Below are positions 35,051-43,795 of a DNA stretch of 64,000 nucleotides, piece by piece. The DNA is from CAUYXS01 sp965248495 (lineage in GTDB: Bacteria; Chloroflexota; Dehalococcoidia; Lucifugimonadales; Australimonadaceae). The stretch covers positions 2,480,001 through 2,544,000 of the forward strand of contig CBDFJL010000003.1 in assembly GCA_965248495.1 (NCBI GenBank). The letters are read 5' to 3'. Under the pieces are notes generated by a model. It did no database searches. It saw nothing but the letters and a program-made list of their open reading frames with translations, and had not been told where the DNA came from. Each line of letters begins with the position of its first letter. Within the stretch, counting starts at the first letter, position 1. Position numbers and translations under genes: made by a program.

Positions 35051-35065
35051 CCGCCGCACCGGCCC

Positions 35066-37117
35066 ATGCTCATCGTCCTACGCCGAATAGCCGCCGTCTT
35101 GCTGGTGCCGGTCTTCCTGCTGGTGATGATTGGTGGCTTGGCCGTCTTCCGTGTCAACGACACGCTTCTGGAGCCCGAGTTCTACTCGGACACCCTGACG
35201 AAGGTCGACTTCTACGAGTTCCTCTATGACTCCGCGCTGCCGGCGGCGCTGGATGAGAGCGACGTGGATCTCGAGGCGGACTTCGTCGGCCTTGGCCTGA
35301 CCAACGCCCGCGTAGTGGACTACGCGAGGCGCGTCTTCCCGCCGGCGTTCGTCGAGGACACCGTCAACGAGGTCACCGGCCAGCTGATCCCCTACCTGAC
35401 GGGCGAGACGGACGCCTTCGTGATCAACATCCCGCTGAGCGAGCGCGTCACCGCGGCCCTCGACGTGGTGCGCGACGCCATCGACGGGGGCGACGTGTAC
35501 GGCTTCGTGCTCGACGACCTGGTCGAGGCGGAGGTCGTCAAGGGAGGCGATACCTACCTCAACGACCTGCCCTACGGCCTGGCTCTGACGCCGGCCAAGA
35601 TCGTCGAAGGCGTGCGCGAGGTTGCGCCGCGCGATTGGTTCGAGGAGCAGCTCGCCGCGGTGCTGGACGAGATTTCGCCCTACGTGACCGGAGACAGCGA
35701 CACGTTCTCCCTGGACTTCCAGTTCCAGGACCGCGTGGATATCGCGCTCGTTATCGTCGAGCGCTGGCTGCTGGAAAGCATCGACGACGGCGCCTATGAG
35801 TACCTGCTCGAAGAGCAGATCGTCCCGGTGGTCCAGGCCAACATCGGCGCCGCGGCAGTCCTGCCCTTTGGCGTGGAGATCACCGACGCCGAGCTCATCG
35901 ACGCAATTGCCAACGTATTGCCTTCGGCGTGGGTTGCCGCTCGCGTGAGCGAAGGTATCGACGCGCTGGGGCCATACATCACCGGCCGAACCGACCAGCT
36001 TCGGCTGGTGCTGCCCCTCGCCGACCGGTGGCAGCTTGCCACCGAGGCGCTGGTGGACCTGACGGACGTGAAGTTCAGGACGCTGTACGAGGGCCTGCGC
36101 GAGTGCTCGCTGGCCGAAGCGCTCACCGTCGTGGACGGGCTCTCGCTCGATCAGTTGCCCCCCTGCCGCCCACCCCTGATCTCCTACGACCTGCTGAAGA
36201 CAACCGTTGGCCTCGATGTGCTGACCGAGCTGACCACCTCCCTCATCGACCAGCTCCCCGCGAGCGTCGTGCTCACCCAGAATGACCTGCTCGCCGAGGT
36301 GCTGGCCACGGGCGTCGACCTCGACGAGGTCCGCGGGTACCTACGCGACGGTTACTCCTACACCGATGTTGACCTGCGTGGCGACGTGGCGGAGCTCGCG
36401 GGCGCCAACTCCGCGGAGGTGTTGGCCCGCTACGACGACGTCCTCCGCTGGCTCCGCGAGGGAATTGAGTTCACCGAGCAGGACATCAACGACGAGCTGA
36501 GCGCCGACGAGCTCGATACCTTCGACCGGGTGCGCGGCTGGATTGGCAGTGGCCGTGACCTGCTGTTCTTGCTGCTCGTCATCCCTGCGCTGCTCGTCGT
36601 CGGCATCGGCTTCCTCGGCGGTCGCAGCTGGTGGAGCCGGCTGACCTGGGCTGGTGTCGCGCCGCTGCTGGCGGGCGCCGTTCTGGCCATCGGCATCGGG
36701 CTCAGCACGGGCCCCGTCGGCGACGCCATCAAGGACCCCATCCGCGACATCGATGCCAACGCCGTCTTCATCGAGCGCGCCGTCGATGCCGGTGATGAGC
36801 TTGCGTCAGCCTTCCTGGGCCCGATCCAGACGCAGAGCATCATCCTGGCGGTCATCGGCCTGGCCATGGTCACCATCGGTGTCGCCGGGACGGTCCGCCG
36901 CGGCGGACCGCCGAGCCCGGCGCTCGCAGGTGGGCTGGCGGCTGCCGGGCCGGTGCTCGCTGAGCCAGTCGACGCGCCGCCGGAGCCGGAGACGCTCGCA
37001 CCCCCGGAGGCCGAGACGGAACCGGACGCTGAGCCGCCCGTCCCGGATGCCGCTCCCGAAGCGCCGACGGAGCCTGACGACGACGACGCCGACGAAGAAC
37101 GGCCGCCGACTGCGTAA
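35066..37117 (+). CDS. Large membrane protein with three extracytoplasmic repeats and acidic proline-rich tail
   Basis: The product has 683 residues from the ATG at 35066; the frame extends upstream into sequence that looks non-coding. A signal anchor (about 5-28) leads to an ectodomain with three related repeats at about 78-137, 175-233 and 270-330. Each has a P-x-x-W/F helix, then (P)YxTGxxDxFxLxxPLxxRxxxAL. Helices at about 497-518, 524-548 and 590-608 return the chain to the membrane, and the C-terminal 80 residues are rich in Pro, Glu and Asp. I do not recognise the family. It could be a sensor or envelope scaffold. A hairpin at 37160-37175 may terminate it. Confidence 0.7.
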   Translation: MLIVLRRIAAVLLVPVFLLVMIGGLAVFRVNDTLLEPEFYSDTLTKVDFYEFLYDSALPAALDESDVDLEADFVGLGLTNARVVDYARRVFPPAFVEDTVNEVTGQLIPYLTGETDAFVINIPLSERVTAALDVVRDAIDGGDVYGFVLDDLVEAEVVKGGDTYLNDLPYGLALTPAKIVEGVREVAPRDWFEEQLAAVLDEISPYVTGDSDTFSLDFQFQDRVDIALVIVERWLLESIDDGAYEYLLEEQIVPVVQANIGAAAVLPFGVEITDAELIDAIANVLPSAWVAARVSEGIDALGPYITGRTDQLRLVLPLADRWQLATEALVDLTDVKFRTLYEGLRECSLAEALTVVDGLSLDQLPPCRPPLISYDLLKTTVGLDVLTELTTSLIDQLPASVVLTQNDLLAEVLATGVDLDEVRGYLRDGYSYTDVDLRGDVAELAGANSAEVLARYDDVLRWLREGIEFTEQDINDELSADELDTFDRVRGWIGSGRDLLFLLLVIPALLVVGIGFLGGRSWWSRLTWAGVAPLLAGAVLAIGIGLSTGPVGDAIKDPIRDIDANAVFIERAVDAGDELASAFLGPIQTQSIILAVIGLAMVTIGVAGTVRRGGPPSPALAGGLAAAGPVLAEPVDAPPEPETLAPPEAETEPDAEPPVPDAAPEAPTEPDDDDADEERPPTA

Positions 37118-37170
37118 TCCGCGCATTGCGGCTTGGACACCCTGATTCCTAGAATGGCCACGCCCCGACC

Positions 37171-37440
37171 GGGGCTTTGCCTCAAAACCCTTGTTCGGCT
37201 TGGCCTGCTAGGGGAGTGCAGAGGGGCACCGCCGGAGCCCGTCCTGAGCGATGCCGAAGGACGGGGGGCACGGGCGTGTCCCCCGTCTATCTCCTTATTA
37301 CCCCCTTCCTGGCCAGGCCTGTCCTGAGTCCGCCGAAGGGAAGAGGGATGGTCGAAAGGATGGCGTAATATCAGGACCTGACGGGCCGAAAGCCTGTCCT
37401 GAGCGAAACCGAAGGGACCGAATTTTGAGGCAAAACCTCC
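37171..37440. repeat. MITE-like palindromic repeat, copy A
   Basis: It starts with GGGGCTTTGCCTCAAAACCC and ends with TTTTGAGGCAAAACC, so the ends are inverted repeats (TTTGCCTCAAAA). Inside are GGGGAGTGCAGAGGGG, a hairpin with arms GGGGGCAC/GTGTCCCCC, CCCCCTTCCTGGCCAGG, and three CCTGAGC..CCGAAGG motifs. The same blocks occur in inverted orientation at 51606-51830. It has no coding frame and fills the gap before ruvB. Confidence 0.75.
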
Positions 37441-37462
37441 AACCGGCAGGGGACCAGGCGCT

Positions 37463-38524
37463 ATGACGGAACGCGTCGTCTCCGGCAGTGTTCAGACCGA
37501 CGAAGCCCTGGCCGAGGGAGGGCTCCGGCCGCGGCGTCTCGACGAGTACATCGGCCAGGAGAAGGTCAAGGAGAACCTGCGTATCGCCCTCACCGCCGCG
37601 CTCCAGCGCGGTGAGCCGCTCGACCACCTGCTGCTCTACGGTCCGCCCGGCCTCGGCAAGACGACGTTGGCCAGCATCGTGGCCGCGGAGATGGGCGCCA
37701 GCATCCGTGTCACTGCGGGACCCGCCATCGAGCGCACCGGGGATATCGCCTCGCTGCTGACGCAGCTCCAGCCCGGCGACGTACTGTTCATCGACGAGAT
37801 TCACCGCCTGCCCCGGCCTGTCGAGGAGATGCTCTACCCGGCCCTGGAGGACTTTTCACTTACCTGGGTCATGGGTAAGGGTCTCAGCGCCCAGAACATC
37901 AACCTGAAGATCGAGCCATTCACCCTCATTGGGGCCACGACCCGCTACTCGATGCTGTCGGCGCCCCTGCGCGATCGCTTCGGCACGGTCTACCGGCTCG
38001 ACTACTACGACGTGGACGCCATGGAGGCCATCGTCAGGCGCAGCGCAGGCATCATGCGGGTCGAGATCGACGACGACGGCGCCCGCGAAGTGGCACGCCG
38101 CGCTCGGGGCACGCCTCGTGTTGCCAACCGGCTGCTTCGGCGCATCCGCGACTACGCCCAGGTGCGCGCCGATGGGCGCATCGACGGCGAGGTCGCCGGT
38201 CAGGCGCTGGCGCTCCTCGAGGTCGACGCCATGGGCCTGGACGAGATCGACCACCGCGTGCTGCGCACCATCGTGGAGAAGTTCGACGGTGGTCCCGTCG
38301 GCCTGGAGACCATCGCGGCATCGGTGGGTGAGGAGGCGGACACCATCATGGACGTCTACGAGCCGTTTCTGATGCAGCTCGGCTTCCTCAGCCGCACGCC
38401 GCGAGGCCGAATCGCCACCCGCCTGGGCTACGAGCACGTGGGCGTTCCCTTCCCTGATCGTGCTCGAAACCTCGACAACGACGCCCAGCAGGGGCTCTGG
38501 CCCACCGATACGCCCGCTTCGTGA
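37463..38524 (+). CDS. ruvB: Holliday junction branch-migration DNA helicase RuvB
   Basis: The product has 353 residues. The AAA+ core has Walker A YGPPGLGKTT (about 59-68), Walker B LFIDEIHRL (about 109), sensor GATTRYSMLSAPLRDRFG (about 157) and the C-terminal winged helix with LGFLSRTPRGR(I)AT. Together with RuvA it drives branch migration in recombination repair. RuvA and RuvC are not adjacent. The stop overlaps the start of the DUF192 gene. Confidence 0.97.
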   Translation: MTERVVSGSVQTDEALAEGGLRPRRLDEYIGQEKVKENLRIALTAALQRGEPLDHLLLYGPPGLGKTTLASIVAAEMGASIRVTAGPAIERTGDIASLLTQLQPGDVLFIDEIHRLPRPVEEMLYPALEDFSLTWVMGKGLSAQNINLKIEPFTLIGATTRYSMLSAPLRDRFGTVYRLDYYDVDAMEAIVRRSAGIMRVEIDDDGAREVARRARGTPRVANRLLRRIRDYAQVRADGRIDGEVAGQALALLEVDAMGLDEIDHRVLRTIVEKFDGGPVGLETIAASVGEEADTIMDVYEPFLMQLGFLSRTPRGRIATRLGYEHVGVPFPDRARNLDNDAQQGLWPTDTPAS

Positions 38525-39018
38525 CCGCGCGCATCGCCCTGGCGATCGTCGCGCTGGTGCTCGCGGCCTGTGGCGCGGTCACCCCAACACCGACGCTGGC
38601 CATCGCCCCGCCTCAGCCGTTGCCCGGCCAAGTGTTAATCGAAGTCGGCGAGGGCCGGTTCGTGGCCGACGTCGCCGACACCCCAGAAGTGCGACGCCAG
38701 GGCCTGTCCGGCCGCCCCTCGCTCGCCGCCGTTCACGCCATGTGGTTCGACCTTGGTGAGGAGCGCGCGACAGCCTTCGTCATGCGGGACATGCGCTTCC
38801 CGCTGGACATCGTCTGGGTCGACGCCGCGTTCCGAGTGCGGCACGTGACGGCGAACGCGCCGGTGCCCAGCGCGGGCACCGCCGAGGCTGACCTGGTCGG
38901 CTACAGCCCGCCGGTGCCCGTCCGCTACGTCCTCGAGATCAACGCGGGCCTCGCTGCGGCGCACGGCATCCGCGAGGGCGACCTCGTGCGGCTTGGCGAC
39001 GGCGTCAGGTCGCCGTAG
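38521..39018 (+). CDS. DUF192 lipoprotein
   Basis: The product has 165 residues, with a GTG start overlapping the ruvB stop. The lipobox VLAAC puts the lipid near Cys17. The DUF192 domain fills residues of about 38-160: LSGRPSL, WFDLGEERATAFVMRDMRFPLDIVWVD, and VLEINAG. The family is a small beta-rich extracytoplasmic domain of unknown biochemical role. Confidence 0.88.
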   Translation: MTARIALAIVALVLAACGAVTPTPTLAIAPPQPLPGQVLIEVGEGRFVADVADTPEVRRQGLSGRPSLAAVHAMWFDLGEERATAFVMRDMRFPLDIVWVDAAFRVRHVTANAPVPSAGTAEADLVGYSPPVPVRYVLEINAGLAAAHGIREGDLVRLGDGVRSP

Positions 39019-39073
39019 CCCGGCACCGGCACGCGGCAGCGGCGCACGCTGGCGATACAATAGGCACGGCCTT

Positions 39074-39147
39074 TGCCCCGTGGTGCAGTGGTAGCACAGC
39101 AGACTTTGGCTCTGTTGACCCGGGTTCGAATCCTGGCGGGGCAGCCA
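39074..39147 (+). tRNA. tRNA-Gln (TTG)
   Basis: The 74-nt cloverleaf has acceptor TGCCCCG/CGGGGCA, anticodon loop CTTTGGC, and encoded CCA. TACAAT at 39056-39061 is a likely -10 box. Confidence 0.95.
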
Positions 39148-39310
39148 GGCAACGGCTGCGCTCTCCCCCTCACGCGCCATCGTCGAATGCCGGGCTGACG
39201 ATCTAGCCCCGCAGCCTCGCTGAGCGAGACGAGCCCTGCGGCCGCCCCGCCGGGGCGCCTATGCCCCCCGTGTAGTATGCGGCTCCAGCCCCGCTTCGAG
39301 GAGGAGCCTC

Positions 39311-39958
39311 GTGCAGCCAGCCATCGAGAGGCCAGCCATCGAGATGAACGAGGTCCTGCGCTTCGCCGTCGGCAGTCCGACCGACTATCGGTCCGCCATC
39401 TGGTGGCTCGGTGTCGACGGGGCCGACGCGTGGGTCGCCGCCAAGCCGGGCGGCACGTGGTGGCGCTTGACGGTCCGCCCTGACGCTCGGGCGCGGCTGG
39501 CCGACTCTGGCGAGTCCGGGCCCACGCCACCCGGTCCGCAGGGAAACGTCATGCACGCCTGGCGGCCGCCGGGCCCCGCCCGCACCAGCTGGAAGCGCGG
39601 CTTCACCATCTCGGTGCCGACTCTTGGGCCCGTGGAGGACCGCGCGCACCCTGCCGATGCGGACCTCGACCGGGTCGATTGGTCCCCCGCCGCGCCGGCG
39701 GGCCAATCCGTCCGCTTCACGCTGTGGGCAGCCGGCGCCGCTCCGGAAGGCGACCACCTCGCGACGCTGCCGCTGCCCGCTGGCGACGTGACGCTGGTCC
39801 GCACCTACGAGCCGGTCCCGGACGGACTCATGCGCTACTTCCACACGGCGATGGACTACTCGCACGCCAGCGAGGCGCAGGGGTCACTCGTGAACTGCGA
39901 TCGGGGCACCGACGGCGAGGCGCTCATGTTCGACCTGCCCCTGCATTCGCCCCGCTAG
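39311..39958 (+). CDS. Hypothetical protein
   Basis: The product has 215 residues from a GTG preceded by GAGGAGG, which favours this start over the ATG at 39344. A 15-base direct repeat at the 5' end makes the N-terminus read QPAIERPAIEMNE. There is no signal peptide or membrane helix. The sequence is rich in Pro and Trp (SAIWWLGVDGADAWVAAKPGGTWWRL), with a conserved-looking C-terminus (RYFHTAMDYSHASE). I recognise no family; it is most likely a soluble beta-rich protein. Confidence 0.6.
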   Translation: MQPAIERPAIEMNEVLRFAVGSPTDYRSAIWWLGVDGADAWVAAKPGGTWWRLTVRPDARARLADSGESGPTPPGPQGNVMHAWRPPGPARTSWKRGFTISVPTLGPVEDRAHPADADLDRVDWSPAAPAGQSVRFTLWAAGAAPEGDHLATLPLPAGDVTLVRTYEPVPDGLMRYFHTAMDYSHASEAQGSLVNCDRGTDGEALMFDLPLHSPR

Positions 39959-40109
39959 CGACCGCCCGCGAGTGCCTGGGCGCGCCGCTCTGATGGATTG
40001 GCTCGCCGCCGGGGGTGCGTTAACCTAAGGGCGCCCCCGCCGATGTGCCTTGCACCAGGCCATCATTGGGCAAATGCGCACAGGCCGAAGCCCAGGTGTC
40101 CACCGCGTC

Positions 40110-40664
40110 ATGAGCGTCCACGACCGTCCAACGCCTGAAGCCGCGCTGCGGGACAAGCTCGCGAGCGCCGTCGCCGCCGTATCGCCCGACGCAGCGCCAC
40201 GCCTGGTGAGCGTGACGATGGCCATCGACGTGGTCGCCGCGCCCGAGGCGGTGTTCGCGGCGGCACCCGGCCACCGCTGGCTGGTGGCGAGGCCGGGCAA
40301 GCCCGACATGAACGGCCTGCGGGCGGCACGGCGCTACGACATCCCCGCGACCATCGTGGTCGTCAACAACGACGGTGGCGGCATCTTCCACTTCCTCCCC
40401 ATCGCGGACCACCAGACCAACTTCGAAGACCTCTACGGTACGCCGCATGGGCTGGAGTTCGGGAGCGCGGCCGAGCTGTACGGACTACGGTATGCGAAGG
40501 TCGCCGGTTGGGACGACTTTGCCGCGTGCATGCGTCGCGGCCTCGACGGCAGGACTCTCATTGTGGAGGTACCGGGCGACCGTCACCGGAACGTCGAGCT
40601 GCACGCGCGCATCGCCGATGCGGTGCGCGCTCGCGCCGCTGGGTTGGCGTCGTCCGCAAGCTGA
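40110..40664 (+). CDS. MenF-MenD fusion remnant: N-terminus of isochorismate synthase joined to C-terminus of SEPHCHC synthase
   Basis: The product has 184 residues. Residues 1-64 match the start of an isochorismate synthase (ALRDKLASAVAAV, then LVSVTMAIDVV and HRWLVARPG). From about residue 66 (DMNGLRAARRYDIPATIVVVNNDGGGIFHFLP, TPHGLEFGSAAELYGL) it is unmistakably the thiamin-diphosphate-binding C-terminal part of MenD. About 400 residues of MenF and 430 of MenD are missing, and the join is in frame. Neither enzyme could work. It is followed with a one-base overlap by menH, so this was a menF-menD-menH operon. The cause is either a true deletion of roughly 2.5 kb or an assembly collapse. Confidence 0.8.
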   Translation: MSVHDRPTPEAALRDKLASAVAAVSPDAAPRLVSVTMAIDVVAAPEAVFAAAPGHRWLVARPGKPDMNGLRAARRYDIPATIVVVNNDGGGIFHFLPIADHQTNFEDLYGTPHGLEFGSAAELYGLRYAKVAGWDDFAACMRRGLDGRTLIVEVPGDRHRNVELHARIADAVRARAAGLASSAS

Positions 40665-41473
40665 TGCCAACGATTCAAGCGAACGGTGTCGAGTACAACG
40701 TCGAGGTCAGTGGCGCGGGCCCCCCGGTCCTCGCACTCCATGGCTTCACCGGAAGCGCCGCGACGTGGCAGCCCACCGCCGAGGCGCTGGGTGCCAGCTT
40801 CACCGTGTGCGCGATTGACCTGCTGGGCCACGGCGGCTCCTCGCGCCCGGACGACCCGGCACGCTACTCGATGGCGAACACCATCGCCGACCTTCGAGTG
40901 GTGATGGACGAGCTGGGCCACCCGGCGGCCAACCTGCTGGGCTACTCCATGGGCGGGCGCATCGCGCTGAGCTTCGCGCTGGCCGCACCGGAGCGATGCG
41001 GCTCGCTGGCGCTGGAGAGCGCATCGCCCGGCATCGCTGACGACAAGGAGCGCGCCGAGCGAGTCGCCGCCGACGAGGCGCTGGCCAAACGCCTGGAGAC
41101 CGAGGGCATCGAAGCCTTCGTGGACTACTGGCAGTCCATTCCGCTGTTCGCGACCCAGTCTCGGTTGCCGCAGGCGGTTCGTGACGCCCTTCGCGCCCAG
41201 CGCCTGGCGGGAGACCCGGCGGGCCTCGCGGCGAGCCTGCGCGGCATCGGCGCCGGTGCCCAGCCGCCAGTCCACCTGGGCCTACCCAGTCTGGTGGTGC
41301 CCACCATGTTCCTCGTGGGCGAGCTCGATACGAGGTACTGCGAGATCGCCTTGGAGATGGCCTCCAATGCCTCCGCCGGCCAGGTGACGTTGGTCAGCGA
41401 GGCCGGGCACGCCGTCCACCTCGAGCAGGCGGACACCTTCCACGAGACACTGCGAGTGTTCTTCCAGCAGTAG
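40664..41473 (+). CDS. menH: MenH-type alpha/beta hydrolase (SHCHC synthase)
   Basis: The product has 269 residues, starting in TGATG overlap with the preceding menF/menD frame. The alpha/beta hydrolase signs are LHGFTGSAATW (oxyanion loop), GYSMGGR with nucleophile Ser95, and GHAVHLEQ with the catalytic histidine. The GFTGS and GYSMGGR motifs and the location behind menD are typical of MenH, which removes pyruvate from SEPHCHC in menaquinone synthesis. Another hydrolase role is possible if the pathway is dead. Confidence 0.82.
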   Translation: MPTIQANGVEYNVEVSGAGPPVLALHGFTGSAATWQPTAEALGASFTVCAIDLLGHGGSSRPDDPARYSMANTIADLRVVMDELGHPAANLLGYSMGGRIALSFALAAPERCGSLALESASPGIADDKERAERVAADEALAKRLETEGIEAFVDYWQSIPLFATQSRLPQAVRDALRAQRLAGDPAGLAASLRGIGAGAQPPVHLGLPSLVVPTMFLVGELDTRYCEIALEMASNASAGQVTLVSEAGHAVHLEQADTFHETLRVFFQQ

Positions 41474-41489
41474 CCCGGGGGATCAGTGC

Positions 41490-41540
41490 GCTCACCCTGA
41501 GCCTGTCGAGCTTTGCCTCAAAACCCTCGTTCGTACGGCT
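41490..41540. repeat. Partial copy of the MITE-like repeat end
   Basis: CCCTGAGCCTGTCGAG runs into CTTTGCCTCAAAACCCTCGT, the same terminal sequence as 37171. Only about 50 bases are left. Confidence 0.6.
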
Positions 41541-41633
41541 GGCGGAACGGGACGCGGACGCCGGTCCACGCCACGCGGTTGATGCACATGAGCGCATTAT
41601 CCGGATGCGGTGCTCTGCTAGGCTAGCCGGGCC

Positions 41634-42260
41634 ATGCGCTTGTACCTCGTTCGACACGGCGAGACGGAGTGGAACGCCCAGGGGCGCATCCAGGGCCACA
41701 CGGACATCCCGCTGTCCGACGTGGGCCGCGGGCAGGTGAAGCGGACCGCTCAACGCCTGGCCGACGTTGCGTTCGCGGCCGCGTACGCCAGCGACCTGTC
41801 CCGCGCTCAAGAGACCGCGCGCATCATCCTTGACGGACGCGGCCCTCAGGTGCTCTCCAACGCCGGCCTGCGCGAGAGCAACTACGGTGAGCACGAGGGC
41901 AAGACCTGGGCCCAGCTGCGCGAGACCGACCCGGCGCTCGATCGGCGCGTGGACGGTGTCGGATCGGACCTCGACGCCAAACCGCCGGGCGGCGAGAGCG
42001 TGCGGGACCTGTTCGCGCGCCAAGAGCAATTCGTGGGGCGGACCCTGGCCGCGCAGGCCCAGGCTGTGTACAAGACGCAGGACCTGCTGGTGGTGGGGCA
42101 CGGTGGATCACTTCAAGCGTTGGCGCTGGCGCTCATCGGCATGCCCGCCGAGTACTACTGGCACCTGAGCGGCCTCGAATCGGCGAGCATCTCAGTCGTC
42201 GCTGACCACCGTGGCCGCATGGCCATTCATTCGTGGAACGACACCGGCCATCTGGCTTAG
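41634..42260 (+). CDS. Histidine phosphatase (phosphoglycerate-mutase-like)
   Basis: The product has 208 residues. The RHG motif LYLVRHGETEWNAQGRIQGHTDIPLS (about 3-28) supplies the phospho-accepting histidine and arginine, LRESNYGEHEGKTW (about 80) the acid, and VVGHGGSLQ (about 151) the second histidine. Family members act on phosphosugars, phosphoserine or alpha-ribazole phosphate; the substrate is not clear. An amidase gene follows closely. Confidence 0.9.
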   Translation: MRLYLVRHGETEWNAQGRIQGHTDIPLSDVGRGQVKRTAQRLADVAFAAAYASDLSRAQETARIILDGRGPQVLSNAGLRESNYGEHEGKTWAQLRETDPALDRRVDGVGSDLDAKPPGGESVRDLFARQEQFVGRTLAAQAQAVYKTQDLLVVGHGGSLQALALALIGMPAEYYWHLSGLESASISVVADHRGRMAIHSWNDTGHLA

Positions 42261-42286
42261 CCCGACCTCGTGATAAGGTCGGCGAC

Positions 42287-43651
42287 ATGACCACTGCAAC
42301 CGATATCCACCAGCTGAGCGCCGCCCAGGCGGCTGCCCGTATCGCCAGCAAAGAGCTGTCGCCGGTCGAGCTCGTCGAGGCCCTGATCGCGCGGATCGAG
42401 GCGCTGGACCCCAGGCTCAAGGCCTGGGCGACGGTGACGGCCGACATCGCCCGAGCCCGAGCGAAGGAGGCCGAGGCCGAGATCCTCAAAAGCGGTCCGC
42501 GCAGCCCCGTACACGGCGTGCCCTACGGTCTCAAAGATATCATCGACACCGCCGGAGTCCTGACCGAGGCAGGCTCCAAGGTCTACGCGGGGCGGGTGCC
42601 GGATACCGATGCCCACGTGACCGCGTTGCTGAACGGGGCGGGAGGCATCCTGCTCGGGAAGACGGTGACGACGGAGTTCGCCGACGGTCATCCGCCCGCG
42701 ACGGTGAACCCCTGGAACGCAGCGCACACCCCGGCGGGCTCCAGTTCCGGCTCGGGCGTCTCGGTCGCGTCCCGCATGGTCCCGGCCGCGCTCGGCACGC
42801 AGACCGTCGGCTCGGTATTGCGGCCCGCCGCCTACAACGGCATCGTCGGCTTCAAGCCCACATTCGGGCGCATCAGCTGTGCTGGCGTCATCCCCATGTC
42901 TTGGAGCTGCGACCACATCGGCATCCTCGTGCGCACCGTGGAGGACGCGGCGCTCTTCCTGGGCGTGCTTGCCGGCGCTGACCCCTCCGACCCGAACAGC
43001 GTGGACCGCCCGGTGCCGGACTACGTGGCGGCGTTGCGGCGGTCCGAAGCCGCGCCACGGATCGGCTTCGTTCGGACCTACTTTCTCGACGAGACCGAGG
43101 AGGAGCTGCGTGTGGACACCGAGCGCGTGGCCCAGCAGCTCGCCGCGAGGGGCGCGGACGTTGGCGACGCCGACCCCGGCATCGACTTCGCGAAAGGCTA
43201 CCTCGCCCACCGCGTCGTGCAGCAGTCGGAGATGGCCGTGTTCCACGAGCCGATGTACCGGGGCCACGAGGACGATTACCTGCCCATCACACGGGAATAC
43301 ATCGACGCCGGTTTCGAGCACTCGGCGATGGACTTCGTCCGGGCCAACCGCATGCGCCACGACATGCGCGAGCGCGCCCTGGCCACCCTGGAGTCCGTCG
43401 ACGTGCTGATGATGCCGACGGCGAGCGGGCCGTCCCCGCGAGAGCTGTCGCGGACGGGAGACACGCGGTTCCAGAGCCCATGGAGCTTCACCGGGCTGCC
43501 GAGCATCACACTGCCGACCGGCCTCGCGTCCAATGGCATGCCCCTCGCCGTGCAGCTGGTGGGACGCCCGTTCGAGGAGGAGGGCCTGTTGGCCGCCGCG
43601 CAGTGGGTGGAGCGCGCGCTGGACGTCCACCTGATGCCCCCGGTCGACTAG
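42287..43651 (+). CDS. Amidase (amidase-signature family)
   Basis: The product has 454 residues from the ATG at 42287. The triad can be placed: Lys83 in PYGLKDIID, the cis-Ser in GSSSGSG (about 151-157), and the nucleophile Ser176 in TQTVGSVLRPA. The canonical DTGGS is QTVGS here. The family hydrolyses amides and includes GatA; the lack of gatC/gatB neighbours and the active-site variation argue for a stand-alone amidase or hydrolase rather than tRNA amidotransferase. Confidence 0.88.
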   Translation: MTTATDIHQLSAAQAAARIASKELSPVELVEALIARIEALDPRLKAWATVTADIARARAKEAEAEILKSGPRSPVHGVPYGLKDIIDTAGVLTEAGSKVYAGRVPDTDAHVTALLNGAGGILLGKTVTTEFADGHPPATVNPWNAAHTPAGSSSGSGVSVASRMVPAALGTQTVGSVLRPAAYNGIVGFKPTFGRISCAGVIPMSWSCDHIGILVRTVEDAALFLGVLAGADPSDPNSVDRPVPDYVAALRRSEAAPRIGFVRTYFLDETEEELRVDTERVAQQLAARGADVGDADPGIDFAKGYLAHRVVQQSEMAVFHEPMYRGHEDDYLPITREYIDAGFEHSAMDFVRANRMRHDMRERALATLESVDVLMMPTASGPSPRELSRTGDTRFQSPWSFTGLPSITLPTGLASNGMPLAVQLVGRPFEEEGLLAAAQWVERALDVHLMPPVD

Positions 43652-43679
43652 CCAGCCCCGCGTCCCCTCTCCCATTGGA

Positions 43680-43790
43680 GGGCTTTGCCTCAATCCTCGT
43701 TTGGCCGGTCTGTTAGGGGCCCGACCGGCTTTTTCCCCAAGGCGATCACGCCCCGGAGCGTTGCTCCGCTTCGCGCGCGCTGAGATTTGG
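43680..43790. repeat. Partial MITE-like repeat copy with hairpin
   Basis: GGCTTTGCCTCAATCCTCGT followed by GGCCGGTCTGTTAGGGG matches the left end of copy A (37171), and GGTCTG...CCGACCGGC folds into a hairpin with a TTTTT run that may terminate the amidase transcript. The rest (to 43790) has no coding frame. Confidence 0.6.
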
Positions 43791-43795
43791 AGGCG

